Source: DATARH01 sp036278835
GTDB taxonomy: Bacteria; Pseudomonadota; Alphaproteobacteria; ATCC43930; CGMCC-115725
Direction: 5' to 3'
Assembly (NCBI GenBank): GCA_036278835.1
Contig: DASUKH010000133.1
Coordinates: 1 to 64,000, forward strand
Length of the DNA: 64,000 nucleotides
Positions 45,484 to 54,410 of this stretch are shown here, one piece after another. Both the position numbers and the translations under genes were made by a program. Below the pieces are notes generated by a model. It was not told the origin of the DNA. It saw only the letters and a list, made by a program, of their open reading frames with translations, and did not search any database. Every line of letters begins with the position of its first letter. The first letter of the stretch is position 1.

Positions 45484-48400
45484 ATGAACAGCAGCATTCT
45501 TGGCGCGATCGACCTGGCGAGCGAATTTCAAACGATCAGACAACGCGGGTTCCGCCACCTGACCGAGCTTTGCGATCTGATGGCGTCGCAAGGAAGCGAC
45601 AAAGGCGGCCCGCATCATAATTACACGATCGTGTATGACGGGCTGTTCGGCAGGTTCCGCGACAAGGCGCTGACGATATTCGAACTGGGGCTGGGGACGA
45701 ACAAGGCCGGCGCCCCATCGTCGATGGGAACAAAGGGCAGGCCCGGCGCATCGCTGCGCGGCTGGCGCGCCTACTTCCCGGCCGCGCGAATTTACGGAGC
45801 CGATATCGACCGCGATATCCTCTTCGCCGAAGAGCGCATCGAGACCTTCTGGACCGACCAGACAAACCCGGCCGCCATTCGCGGCATGTGGGATGAGATC
45901 GGCGATGTCGGCCTGGATATCATTATCGACGATGGCCTCCATGAGGCATCCGCCAACATCGCCTTCCTGATCGAATCGTTCCGCAGGCTGAAGCCGGGCG
46001 GGATTTACGTCATAGAGGACCTCAGGCCGCCGGATACCCCGGTGATACGCGGCATCGCGGAGTGCCTGTCGTTTGCCTGCGACTGCGTCGTCGTCGAAGC
46101 GTTGCCGCATCGCTCAAACGATTGGGATAATCGGCTGGCGATCTTTCAAAAGGCAGAAAACGCTCGAACCCCCGATCCTGAGCAGATTCTGGCCGGGATT
46201 ACCGGTATCTGTGAAGGGTTGCGCCAAAAACTCCGCGCGCCCTTGAATGAATACGAGGGTCTGACACGCGGCTTTGAGGAGGCGCAGCGCTGGGTTCTGG
46301 GAGAGTTGGACGCCCTCGATCCAACCCTCGCGCAAGGGATCGCGGCATCGCCAAGCGATCCGATTGTTGACAACAACGGCGGCACCGCCTCGACCGAGCG
46401 CGCAAGGCAGCTTGATTCTGCCGATGGCGCAGCGCTCGCCCGGTTGTTCGATGCGATCAACCGCGCCAACAAGCTGGGGATGGCCTTTCACGACCAGGCG
46501 GCGCGGCTGCTTGACGATCGCCGTCGGTTGCAGCGCGCCTATGATGAAGCGGTTGTCGGGCGCGACCGGGCGCTGCGGCGGACCGGCGAGCCGGACCGGC
46601 AAAGCGCAGAGGAGACGCCGGGGCCGCTCGTCAGCATTGTCCTGCCGGTCTTCAACCACGCCTATCTGGTCGAGGAGGCGATCGCCGCCGTCCGGGCGCA
46701 GACCTACAGGAACTGGGAGCTGATCGTCGTCGATGACGGTTCAACCGACGATCTGGAAGGGAGAGTGCGGCGCCATTCCGACGACCGCCGCATCCTGTTT
46801 CTGCGCCAGCCCAACCAGAAACTGCCGGCGGCGCTCAACCACGGTTTTGCCTGGGCGCGCGGCAATCTCCTGACCTGGACGTCGGCCGACAACGTGATGC
46901 TGCCGAACCAGATCGAGCGGCTTGCGGCGGAGCTGATGGCGCACCCCGAGGCGGGTCTCGTCTTCAGCGATTATTGGGCGATAGACGAGGACGGCGCGCC
47001 ATACGAAGACCCGAAATGGCGGCCGCATAACCGTGCCGTCGACAACCCCGGCCTGATCCAACTGCCGGACCGGGTTACGGTCGAGAATTTTCACCGCAGC
47101 GCCGACAATTTCATAGGCGCCAGCTTTCTCTACCGCCGCACCGTCGCCGAGCTGATCGGCCCTTATGCCGATGACGCGTTCGGCGGCGAGGATTACGATT
47201 TCTGGCTGCGGCTCCACCTCGCGACATCGTTCCGCCACGTCGCCGAACCGCTTTACAGAAACCGCGTGCACCCCGACACGCTGAACGCGCGCGCCGTCGA
47301 GCTTGGTTTGCTCGACAATATCCGGGAGGTGCTCGCGGCCGATCGCTGGCGCCTCGACACGCTGCTGTCCGAGGGCGATCTCCTCGCAGCGGACGGAGCA
47401 TTGCGCCCGACCGCGCAGTTTCGAGCCGCGATCCTGAAGCGCTGCCGTCCGGTTTCCTACAGGAGCTTGGTCGAAAGCGGCGATTGCCAACATCGCGAGC
47501 GGCCGCTGGTCGTCGATATCGACGTGCCGCCACGGCTCGCCGACGGCCCGCTGCTGGACGACGCCGCGGTGCTGCTATGCCGCTCGCCGCTTGCCGCCGC
47601 ACTGATACGGCAGCAGGACTGGGCGCGCACCAAGCGGGTGCTGGTGTGGCGGGGCGAGGTCGATGCGGCCGTGCAGCACGCCTTTGTCCAGGCCTTCGCT
47701 GAGGGCGCCGCGGTACCGGCGCCGGCGAGCGTGCTGCCGCGGATCGATGCGGCGTTCCGCCCGTCGCGGATCCTGCTGATGGTCGATCGCTGGTCGTCCG
47801 GCGGACTCGAAAACCTGGTTGTCGATCTCGCGCTGGCGCTGGCGGCGGAGGGCTGCACGGTGACGCTCGCCGCCGCGGAGGACGTGACGCCGCCCGCCGC
47901 GCCGGCGCTCGCCGGGTCGCCAGTGCGCACCCTCGCCTTCGCCGGCGATGAAACCGCCTTCGCGGATTTTGTGCGGCGCCAGGAGATCGAGGTCGTCAAC
48001 TATCATCACAGCCGCTTCGCCGCGGCGCAGGCGCGTCGGTTCGGCGCAGCGACCATCTACACGATGCATAATTGCTATCTGTGGATGAATGCGGCGCAGC
48101 GGCGGCAGCTGGCGGCCGATCTTGCGTCGATGGACCTCGTCAACGCAGTATCGCGGCAGGTCGCGCAATTCGCGGCGGCGCAGTTCGGGGTGACGCCGGA
48201 GCGGCTGGTCGTCGTGCCGAACGGGCTTGGCGAGGAGATGCTGTCGCAGCCGCGCAGCCGGCCGGACTGCGCCCCCGGCATGCCGTTCACGATCGCGGTC
48301 GTCGCCTCGCTGGTCGGCCACAAGCTTCAGCACGTCGCGATCGCCGCGTTCGAGGAGGCGGCGCGCGACGACCCCGATCTGCGCCTCATGCTGATCGGCG

Positions 48401-48930
48401 CCGGCTTCGCCCCTGATTACCGAACCCGCGTGGAAACCCTGATCGCGGCCTCGCCGCTGCGCGAGCGCATCGAGCTGACTGTCGGGCTGACGCGCGCAGA
48501 GGCGGTCGCGCGCCTCGCGGCGGCGCAGGTCTTCCTGCTTCCGTCGCTCCTCGAGGGGTGCAGCATGGCACTGCTCGAAGCGGCGGCTGCGGGGTGCGTG
48601 TGCGTCGCCGCCGATGTCGGCAATGCCCGCGACCTGTCGGTGCCGGGCGGTTCGGTCGTGTTGGTTCCCTCGCCGCTCGGCGAGCTCGACGATGTTTCGG
48701 ATGCCGCGTTCTTTGCGGCGGCCGATGCCGAGCTGCCCGAGCACCGCGCCAACATGGCCGCGGCCCTCAGGCTGGTTCGGCGGGAGTACAAGGGGCTTGC
48801 CGACGGGGCGACGCGGACCCGCGCGGTCCTGTTGGAACGGCACCGGCTGGAACGGATGACCCGGTCCTATCTCGAGGCCTACACGATGACCCGCCGCGGC
48901 GGCGGCACCGGCCTCGGGCGCCCGGCCTGA
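45484..48930 (+). CDS. Three-domain methyltransferase-GT2-GT4 fusion
   Basis: An 1148-residue protein. Residues 1-220 are a SAM methyltransferase of the macrolide-sugar O-methyltransferase type (SQGSDKGGPHHNY, IFELGLGTNKAG, DIIIDDGLHEAS). A helical linker follows to about 375. Residues 380-600 are a GT2 glycosyltransferase (VSIVLPVFNHAYLVEEA, IVVDDGSTDD, GGEDYDFWLR). Residues 760-1148 are a GT4 glycosyltransferase (MVDRWSSGGLENLV, VVPNGLGEE, LLPSLLEGCSMALLEAAAAG). It should add and methylate sugars on a surface glycan or glycoprotein. The ATG at 45484 follows the coiled-coil gene closely. Confidence 0.88.
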   Translation: MNSSILGAIDLASEFQTIRQRGFRHLTELCDLMASQGSDKGGPHHNYTIVYDGLFGRFRDKALTIFELGLGTNKAGAPSSMGTKGRPGASLRGWRAYFPAARIYGADIDRDILFAEERIETFWTDQTNPAAIRGMWDEIGDVGLDIIIDDGLHEASANIAFLIESFRRLKPGGIYVIEDLRPPDTPVIRGIAECLSFACDCVVVEALPHRSNDWDNRLAIFQKAENARTPDPEQILAGITGICEGLRQKLRAPLNEYEGLTRGFEEAQRWVLGELDALDPTLAQGIAASPSDPIVDNNGGTASTERARQLDSADGAALARLFDAINRANKLGMAFHDQAARLLDDRRRLQRAYDEAVVGRDRALRRTGEPDRQSAEETPGPLVSIVLPVFNHAYLVEEAIAAVRAQTYRNWELIVVDDGSTDDLEGRVRRHSDDRRILFLRQPNQKLPAALNHGFAWARGNLLTWTSADNVMLPNQIERLAAELMAHPEAGLVFSDYWAIDEDGAPYEDPKWRPHNRAVDNPGLIQLPDRVTVENFHRSADNFIGASFLYRRTVAELIGPYADDAFGGEDYDFWLRLHLATSFRHVAEPLYRNRVHPDTLNARAVELGLLDNIREVLAADRWRLDTLLSEGDLLAADGALRPTAQFRAAILKRCRPVSYRSLVESGDCQHRERPLVVDIDVPPRLADGPLLDDAAVLLCRSPLAAALIRQQDWARTKRVLVWRGEVDAAVQHAFVQAFAEGAAVPAPASVLPRIDAAFRPSRILLMVDRWSSGGLENLVVDLALALAAEGCTVTLAAAEDVTPPAAPALAGSPVRTLAFAGDETAFADFVRRQEIEVVNYHHSRFAAAQARRFGAATIYTMHNCYLWMNAAQRRQLAADLASMDLVNAVSRQVAQFAAAQFGVTPERLVVVPNGLGEEMLSQPRSRPDCAPGMPFTIAVVASLVGHKLQHVAIAAFEEAARDDPDLRLMLIGAGFAPDYRTRVETLIAASPLRERIELTVGLTRAEAVARLAAAQVFLLPSLLEGCSMALLEAAAAGCVCVAADVGNARDLSVPGGSVVLVPSPLGELDDVSDAAFFAAADAELPEHRANMAAALRLVRREYKGLADGATRTRAVLLERHRLERMTRSYLEAYTMTRRGGGTGLGRPA

Positions 48931-48936
48931 CGGTTG

Positions 48937-49767
48937 CTATTCGCCCGCGGTCGGGTTGCCGCCGGCCAGTTCGGCCTCTTCCTCGGCCTCGCGTTTCGCG
49001 CGCGCCTTCTCGACCATGCGGCACGAGATGATCGATCCCTCGTAGAGCACGACCAGCGGCACCGCGAGGCAGGTCTGGCTGACGAGGTCGGGCGGGGTCA
49101 GCACTGCGGCGAGCGCGAACATACCGACGATCGCATAGCGCCGCTTCGACGCAAGGCCGGCGGACGTGATCAGACCGGCGCGCGCCAACAGGGTCAGCAA
49201 TACCGGCAGCTGAAAGGCGACCCCGAACGCGAACAACAGGGTCATCACCAGCGACAAATACTCGTTGACCTTGGGCTCCGAGACGATCGGCAGCATGCCG
49301 GGGCCGCCCGGCGTCTCGAAGCTGAGGAAAAACCGGAAGGCGAAGGGGATCACCACAAAATAGGCGAGCGAAGCCCCCATCAGGAACAGCACCGGGGTCG
49401 CCGCCAGATAGGGCCGGAAGGCGCGTCGCTCGGTCTTGTAGAGGCCCGGCGCGACAAACTTCCAGATCTGCACCGCGATGACCGGGAACGACAGGCACAC
49501 CGCCGCCCAGAACGATACTTTGATGTAGGTGAAAAAGGCCTCGGTCAGCCCGGTATAGATCATCTTGCTGCCGGGCTGGCCCGCCATGATCACGTAGAGC
49601 GGGTGCGCCAAGAACTGGTAGATCCGCTCCTTGAACTGGTAGCAGACCAGAAACGCCACGATTACCGTGCCGAACGACCACATCAGCCGGTTGCGCAGCT
49701 CGATCAGATGCTGCAGCAGCGGCATCCGGCCGGCTTCGAGTTCGTCGTTCTCGGCGGCGTCGGACAT
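48937..49767 (-). CDS. tatC: Sec-independent protein translocase TatC
   Basis: A 276-residue inner-membrane protein with six helices, the receptor for twin-arginine signal peptides. Conserved elements are MPLLQHLIELRNRLMWS at the N-terminus, the FTYIKVSFWAAVCLSFPV segment, and helices ending near GLASKRRYAIVGMFALAAVLTPPD. The charged C-terminal tail is normal. It starts 6 bp after the tatB stop. Confidence 0.96.
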   Translation of the reverse strand: MSDAAENDELEAGRMPLLQHLIELRNRLMWSFGTVIVAFLVCYQFKERIYQFLAHPLYVIMAGQPGSKMIYTGLTEAFFTYIKVSFWAAVCLSFPVIAVQIWKFVAPGLYKTERRAFRPYLAATPVLFLMGASLAYFVVIPFAFRFFLSFETPGGPGMLPIVSEPKVNEYLSLVMTLLFAFGVAFQLPVLLTLLARAGLITSAGLASKRRYAIVGMFALAAVLTPPDLVSQTCLAVPLVVLYEGSIISCRMVEKARAKREAEEEAELAGGNPTAGE

Positions 49768-49773
49768 GGCCGC

Positions 49774-50283
49774 TTACAATTTTGCCGGCAGGGGTTGGGC
49801 GACGGGAATACCCGTTTCGGGTGCGCCCTCGATCGCCTCGACCCGCGGCATCGCCGGCTCGGCCGTGCCCTCGACGGGCACGGTTTCCGGTGCGGCGGGA
49901 ACGGCCGAGGCCGCCGCAACCTCCATCTCGGCCGCGGTTTGCGGCGCGGCGATCGCCGCCGTTTCGGTCTTCTCGGTAAAATAATCGGGCAGATCGGGCG
50001 GCTTGATGCTCTCGGCCAGCGAGCCGTCAGGATCGACCGTTTTCTGGACTTCGTGGCCGATGTCGAACTCGGTCGCCTTCTTCAGATCGCGCCGGATATC
50101 GTCGAGCTCGGCCTCGCGGATCATCTGGTCAATGCTGTTCTGGAACTCGCGCGACATGTTGCGCGCCTTGCGCACCCAGTAACCGGCGATGCGCAGCGCG
50201 CGCGGCAAATCCTTGGGGCCGATCACGACCAGCGCGACGACCCCGATCAGCATCAATTCGGGCCAGCCAACGTCAAAAAACAT
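49774..50283 (-). CDS. tatB: Sec-independent protein translocase TatB
   Basis: A 169-residue protein with one N-terminal membrane helix (FDVGWPELMLIGVVALVVIG), the Pro hinge in GPKDLPRALR, an amphipathic helix and a long acidic/proline-rich tail. It works with TatC in recognising folded Tat substrates. I take the ATG at 50283 as the true start because it gives the family N-terminus MFFDVGWPEL; upstream in-frame codons add unrelated residues. No tatA gene lies beside it. Confidence 0.94.
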   Translation of the reverse strand: MFFDVGWPELMLIGVVALVVIGPKDLPRALRIAGYWVRKARNMSREFQNSIDQMIREAELDDIRRDLKKATEFDIGHEVQKTVDPDGSLAESIKPPDLPDYFTEKTETAAIAAPQTAAEMEVAAASAVPAAPETVPVEGTAEPAMPRVEAIEGAPETGIPVAQPLPAKL

Positions 50284-50486
50284 CTCAGAACAACCCGCAC
50301 CACCGCGCCGCACCCGCCCGGCCGGCGCGTCGACCACAGAAAGAAGACATCAACCGGCTCCGCAAGCGCGCCGATGATCGCAAAAAGGCGCCTCGGCCGC
50401 AACGCCGCCGGCGCTCCCGGTCGCCCTCGCCAGTCAGGCTCCCCGATAGGTATGCCCGAATGATGGCGAGAAAAGTACCGCGCCGC

Positions 50487-51083
50487 CTACGCGTCCTCGC
50501 TGCCGGGCGTCGCTTCGGCGGGCGGCAGGCGCGCCAGCTCGCCGAGTGCGACCGGCCCGATCTCGAGCAGTCCGGCAGCGCGCAATTCGTCGATCCCCGG
50601 CAGGTCGGTGAGGCTGTCGAGGCCGAAATGGACGAGAAAGGCCGGGGCCGTCACCCAGTTGAGCGGCCGCCCCGGGACGTCGCGGCGGCCCGCCGGCCGC
50701 ACCCAGCCCGCCTCCAGGAGCCGGTCGAGCGTGCCGCGGGCCAGCGCGACGCCGCGGACCGCCTCGATCTCGGCGCGGGTGACCGGCTGGTGATAGGCGA
50801 CGATCGCCAGCGTCTCGACGGCGGCGCGCGACAATTTACGCGGCACCGCCCGCTCGCTGCGCAGAAAGGGTGCGAGGTCGGGGGCGGTGCGGAACGTCCA
50901 GCCGCCGGCCACCCGGACGAGATTGACTCCGCGATCGGAATAGCGCCCGGCGAGCGCCTGGAGCAGGCCGGCCACATCGGCGCCGTCGCCGAGCCGGCGC
51001 GCCATCTCGTCCTCACCGAGCGGCTCCGGCGCCGCGAACAACAGCGCCTCGATCAGCCGCAGTTGCTCCGAGTATTCGATCAT
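50487..51083 (-). CDS. scpB: Segregation and condensation protein B
   Basis: A 198-residue winged-helix protein that binds the kleisin ScpA in the SMC condensin complex. It shows LRLIEALLFAAPEPL at the N-terminus and LSRAAVETLAIVAYHQPVTR with the following RGVALARGTLDRLLEAGWV in the family core. It overlaps scpA by ATGA. About 200 bases downstream without a gene separate it from tatB. Confidence 0.94.
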   Translation of the reverse strand: MIEYSEQLRLIEALLFAAPEPLGEDEMARRLGDGADVAGLLQALAGRYSDRGVNLVRVAGGWTFRTAPDLAPFLRSERAVPRKLSRAAVETLAIVAYHQPVTRAEIEAVRGVALARGTLDRLLEAGWVRPAGRRDVPGRPLNWVTAPAFLVHFGLDSLTDLPGIDELRAAGLLEIGPVALGELARLPPAEATPGSEDA

Positions 51084-51853
51084 GCCGCGGCGCCACGCAC
51101 CGAAGCGGGGCTGCGCATGTAAAGGGGGCCGAACGGGCGATCCTGGCGCAATTCGATCTGCCCGGTGCGCGCCAGTTCCAAGGTCGCGGCGAAGGTGGCG
51201 GCCAGTGCCGAGCGGCGATACAGCGCGCCGCGCAATTCCTCCGGAAGAAAGGCCGACAGCTCGCGCCAGTCCGGGATATGGCCGACAAAGCGGGCGAGAT
51301 GCCGGAGCGCCTCGTCGAGCGAGTGGAACGCCGGCGCGGCGATCGTCAGCACCTGCCCCTCATTCCGCCGGTGCCCGGCGCCATAGGCCGCGAGCAACTC
51401 GTAGAGGCTGACCTGCCAGACCGGGCGGTCGATGCGCGGCAAGCCCTCCGGGCGGCCGCGCGCGAACACGTCGCGATCCAGCAGCTGCCGGGCCATCAGC
51501 GCCTCTCCGGCGCGCTGCATCGCGGCGAGCAGCTGCAGGCGGCGGGTCAATGCCGCCGCCATCTCCTCGCCGCTCGGCCCGTCCTCGGCCGGCGGCTCGG
51601 GCAATAGGAGGCGCGATTTGAGGTAGGCGAGCCATGCCGCCATCACGAGGTAGTCGGCGGCGATTTCGAGTTGCAACCGGCGCTGCCCGGCGATGAAGGC
51701 AAGGTATTGCTCGGCAAGCGCCAGGATCGACAGTTTTGCGAGATCGACCTTCTGCTGGCGCGCGAGGCTCAGCAAAAGGTCGATCGGCCCCTCGTAGCCG
51801 TCGAGGTCGAGCAGCAGCGCCGATGCACCGGACAAATCGTCGGTTTCGCTCAC
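51080..51853 (-). CDS. scpA: Segregation and condensation protein A (kleisin)
   Basis: A 257-residue kleisin bridging the SMC heads in chromosome condensation. The N-terminus has LDGYEGPIDLLLSLARQQKV, then AADYLVMAAWLAYLKSRLLLP, and the C-terminal winged helix includes LAATFAATLELARTGQIEL. The GTG start at 51853 forms a GTGA overlap with the M50 protease stop, so the much longer open frame upstream is not used. Confidence 0.93.
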   Translation of the reverse strand: MSETDDLSGASALLLDLDGYEGPIDLLLSLARQQKVDLAKLSILALAEQYLAFIAGQRRLQLEIAADYLVMAAWLAYLKSRLLLPEPPAEDGPSGEEMAAALTRRLQLLAAMQRAGEALMARQLLDRDVFARGRPEGLPRIDRPVWQVSLYELLAAYGAGHRRNEGQVLTIAAPAFHSLDEALRHLARFVGHIPDWRELSAFLPEELRGALYRRSALAATFAATLELARTGQIELRQDRPFGPLYMRSPASVRGAAA

Positions 51854-52545
51854 CCGGTCAGCCCGGTCACGGTCAGCACGAAGCGGTAGAGGAAGGTGGC
51901 CGGCACGCCGATCAGCCAGCCGAGGAGGTTGAACCCGATGCCGGTACGCCCGCCGATATAGGAAAGCGCGAAGATCAGCAGCAGGATGATCATCCCATAC
52001 GGCTCGACCCGCGCTAGCGGCCGCGCCAGAAAGCGCGGCAGGATGCCGACCGCGATCCGGCCGCCGTCGAGCGGCGGCAATGGCCACATGTTGAAAATAC
52101 ATAGGATGACGTTGATCTCGAGCGAGTTGCGCAGGTTGAGCGCGAACCAGTTGGCAAAGCCCTTCGGCGCGTAATCGACGAGGTAGAACAAGAGGGCCGA
52201 GACGATCGCCAGCAGCACGTTGGTTCCCGGCCCGGCCAGCGCGACCAGCACCGAATCCCGGCGCGGATGCCGCAGCCGCCCGAAATTGACCGGCACCGGC
52301 TTGGCATAGCCGAACAGAAACCCCGAACTCAGAAACAACAGGGCCGGCAGCAGCACGGTGCCGAACGGATCGACATGGGCGAGCGGGTTCAAGGTCAAGC
52401 GACCGGCGCGCGCCGCCGTGTCGTCGCCGAGCCGGTAGGCGACAAACCCATGCGCCGCCTCGTGAAAGGTCACCGCGAAGATGACCGGCAGCACCCAGGT
52501 GGTCGCCGCGCGCAGCAGCTCCGACCATTGTCCGACGGCATTCAT
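51850..52545 (-). CDS. M50-family site-2-protease-like membrane metalloprotease
   Basis: A 231-residue polytopic membrane protein with the zinc motif HEAAH in AVTFHEAAHGFVAYRLGD and the third ligand in NMWPLPPLDGG. This is the short group of M50 (rhomboid-sized, no PDZ) proteases commonly next to scpA in alphaproteobacteria. The ATG at 52545 overlaps the nagZ stop as ATGA. Its substrate is unknown. Confidence 0.92.
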   Translation of the reverse strand: MNAVGQWSELLRAATTWVLPVIFAVTFHEAAHGFVAYRLGDDTAARAGRLTLNPLAHVDPFGTVLLPALLFLSSGFLFGYAKPVPVNFGRLRHPRRDSVLVALAGPGTNVLLAIVSALLFYLVDYAPKGFANWFALNLRNSLEINVILCIFNMWPLPPLDGGRIAVGILPRFLARPLARVEPYGMIILLLIFALSYIGGRTGIGFNLLGWLIGVPATFLYRFVLTVTGLTG

Positions 52546-53573
52546 GCTCCCGGCCGGCCCGCCATTGCCGCCAACTCGGCGAGGCGGGCCTCGGCCGCAC
52601 GCCGGTCGAACGGGCGCCCGCTGTCCCGGCGCAGCTTTTCGCCGCGGCCGATCCGCGCCTCGCATTCCGGCGACATCGGCATCGCCGCCTCGGTAACCTC
52701 GACCATCTCCGCAAATACCCCGGTGCAGTGCAAAACCAGATCGCACCCGGAATCGAGGGCGCGGCGGGTGCGCTCGGCGAGCCCGCCGGCAAGCGCTCCC
52801 ATCGAGATATCGTCGGAGATCAGCACGCCTGCAAATCCAATATCGCCGCGGATCGCGGTGTCGATCACCAGCCGCGAGAACGTCGCCGGCGCGCTGTCGT
52901 CGATCGCGGCATAGACGATGTGCGCCGTCATCGCCCACGGCATCGCCGCCAGCGCGCGGAACGGCGCGAAATCGCTTTGCGCCATTTCTGCTGCGCTGGT
53001 CTCAACGCGCGGACAGGCGCGGTGACTGTCCACCCGGGCGCGGCCGTGGCCGGGGATGTGCTTGACGATCGGCAGCACGCTGCCGGCCAAGAGCCCGTCG
53101 CAAACAGCGCGCCCGAGCCGCGCCACCCGCATCGGATCGGTGCCCCAGGCGCGGTCGCCGATGACCGGGTCGGCATCTGCCACCGGCAGGTCGAGGACCG
53201 GCGCGGCATCGACGGTGACGCCGATTTCGGCGAGGTCGTCCGCGATCAGCCGCGCCGCAAGCCCGGCCGCCTCCTCGGCGAGCGAGTCGGGCAGCGCGGC
53301 GAGCCGCGCCGGCGCCGGGTAGGCCGGCCATTCGGGCGGGCGCAGGCGGGCCACCCGGCCACCTTCCTGGTCGACCAGCACCGGCGCGTCGGGCCGACCG
53401 ACGCAGGCGCGGAACTCGGCAATCAAGGCGCGCAACTGGGCGCGCGAGCGGCAGTTGCGGCGGAAGATGACAAAGCCGAGCGGGTCGGCGGCGGCGAACA
53501 GCCGGCGCTCCTCGGCGGACAACGCCTCGCCCGCGCAGCCGAGCACCAGCGCTAGGGGCCGCTCAGCGAGCAA
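52542..53573 (-). CDS. nagZ: Beta-N-acetylhexosaminidase (GH3)
   Basis: A 343-residue cytoplasmic GH3 enzyme that removes N-acetylglucosamine from muropeptides during cell-wall recycling. Diagnostic are VLVDQEGGRVARLRPPEWP, the KHIPGHGRARVDSH catalytic loop with the His-Asp dyad, and the nucleophile Asp in LISDDISMGAL. It overlaps the SPOR gene by 11 bases and the M50 gene by four. Confidence 0.95.
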   Translation of the reverse strand: MLAERPLALVLGCAGEALSAEERRLFAAADPLGFVIFRRNCRSRAQLRALIAEFRACVGRPDAPVLVDQEGGRVARLRPPEWPAYPAPARLAALPDSLAEEAAGLAARLIADDLAEIGVTVDAAPVLDLPVADADPVIGDRAWGTDPMRVARLGRAVCDGLLAGSVLPIVKHIPGHGRARVDSHRACPRVETSAAEMAQSDFAPFRALAAMPWAMTAHIVYAAIDDSAPATFSRLVIDTAIRGDIGFAGVLISDDISMGALAGGLAERTRRALDSGCDLVLHCTGVFAEMVEVTEAAMPMSPECEARIGRGEKLRRDSGRPFDRRAAEARLAELAAMAGRPGA

Positions 53574-54408
53574 GAAGGCACCCGAAATTGCGCTGCTTCA
53601 GCGCGCTGCACAACCGTTCGGCGGCCGCCGCATCGGAGAACGGCCCGGCCTCGATGCGGTAATAGATCCCCTTGTCGCCGAGATCAGTGCGCACCGCCAC
53701 GGCGTGCAGCCTGCTCAAGAGATCGGGGTTTTCGTGCTGCAGCCGATGCCACTCGGCGCGCGCCGCCTCGGGGCTGCGCAACGAGCCGAGCCGGACCTGG
53801 ACCTTGCCGCCGAGGGCGGCATACGTCTCCTGTCGTTCCGTGGGTCCGGCCGCCGGCGGCTCGTTACGCCGTGGCTCGTTATGCCGTTCCGTCTTCGCCT
53901 CGTTCCGCGGTGCCGCCGGCGCGGCGATCGCCGGGGGTGGCGGCAGGGCGGCCTGTTGGGCGGCGGCTCGCGGAGCCGCCAGGTGCGGCGCGGCGGCAGG
54001 CAGCGGTGCCGACGACGGCGCCGCAACCGCTGTCGGCTCGGGTCGCGGCAGCGGTTTCTCCGCCGGCGGCAGCAGCCGCTCGATATTCGGCACGCCGGGC
54101 TGTTCGCTGAAGATCGAGGCGTTCTGGTTGGGAATTTTCATGCCGCCGGGATCGTCCGGTTTCACCTTGTCAGGACTGCGATCGGCGCGGATCAGCGGGA
54201 TGCCGTCGCCGCCGGGGCCGGCGCCCGCGTGCCGCGCCCCTTCGTGATAGGCGAACCACAGGCCGCCGGCGAATACCGCCATCGCCAGCACGCTCAGCAG
54301 CACTTTCGGGAAGCGGCGCTCGCGCCGCTCTTCGTCATAATCGCGCTCCTCGCCGACCAGCTCGAACCCCTCCTCGCGCTCGTCGTAATCGCGCAGCGGC
54401 TGCCGCAT
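53563..54408 (-). CDS. SPOR-domain membrane protein
   Basis: A 281-residue protein with an acidic cytoplasmic N-terminus, one membrane helix at about residues 34-54 (FPKVLLSVLAMAVFAGGLWF), a long proline/alanine-rich periplasmic linker, and a C-terminal SPOR domain (YAALGGKVQVRLGSLRSPEA, GIYYRIEAGPFSDAAAA). SPOR domains bind denuded septal glycan, so a cell-division role is likely. The ATG at 54408 has GAGGAGA seven bases upstream and starts 3 bp after the argS stop codon. Confidence 0.9.
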   Translation of the reverse strand: MRQPLRDYDEREEGFELVGEERDYDEERRERRFPKVLLSVLAMAVFAGGLWFAYHEGARHAGAGPGGDGIPLIRADRSPDKVKPDDPGGMKIPNQNASIFSEQPGVPNIERLLPPAEKPLPRPEPTAVAAPSSAPLPAAAPHLAAPRAAAQQAALPPPPAIAAPAAPRNEAKTERHNEPRRNEPPAAGPTERQETYAALGGKVQVRLGSLRSPEAARAEWHRLQHENPDLLSRLHAVAVRTDLGDKGIYYRIEAGPFSDAAAAERLCSALKQRNFGCLLAR

Positions 54409-54410
54409 GG

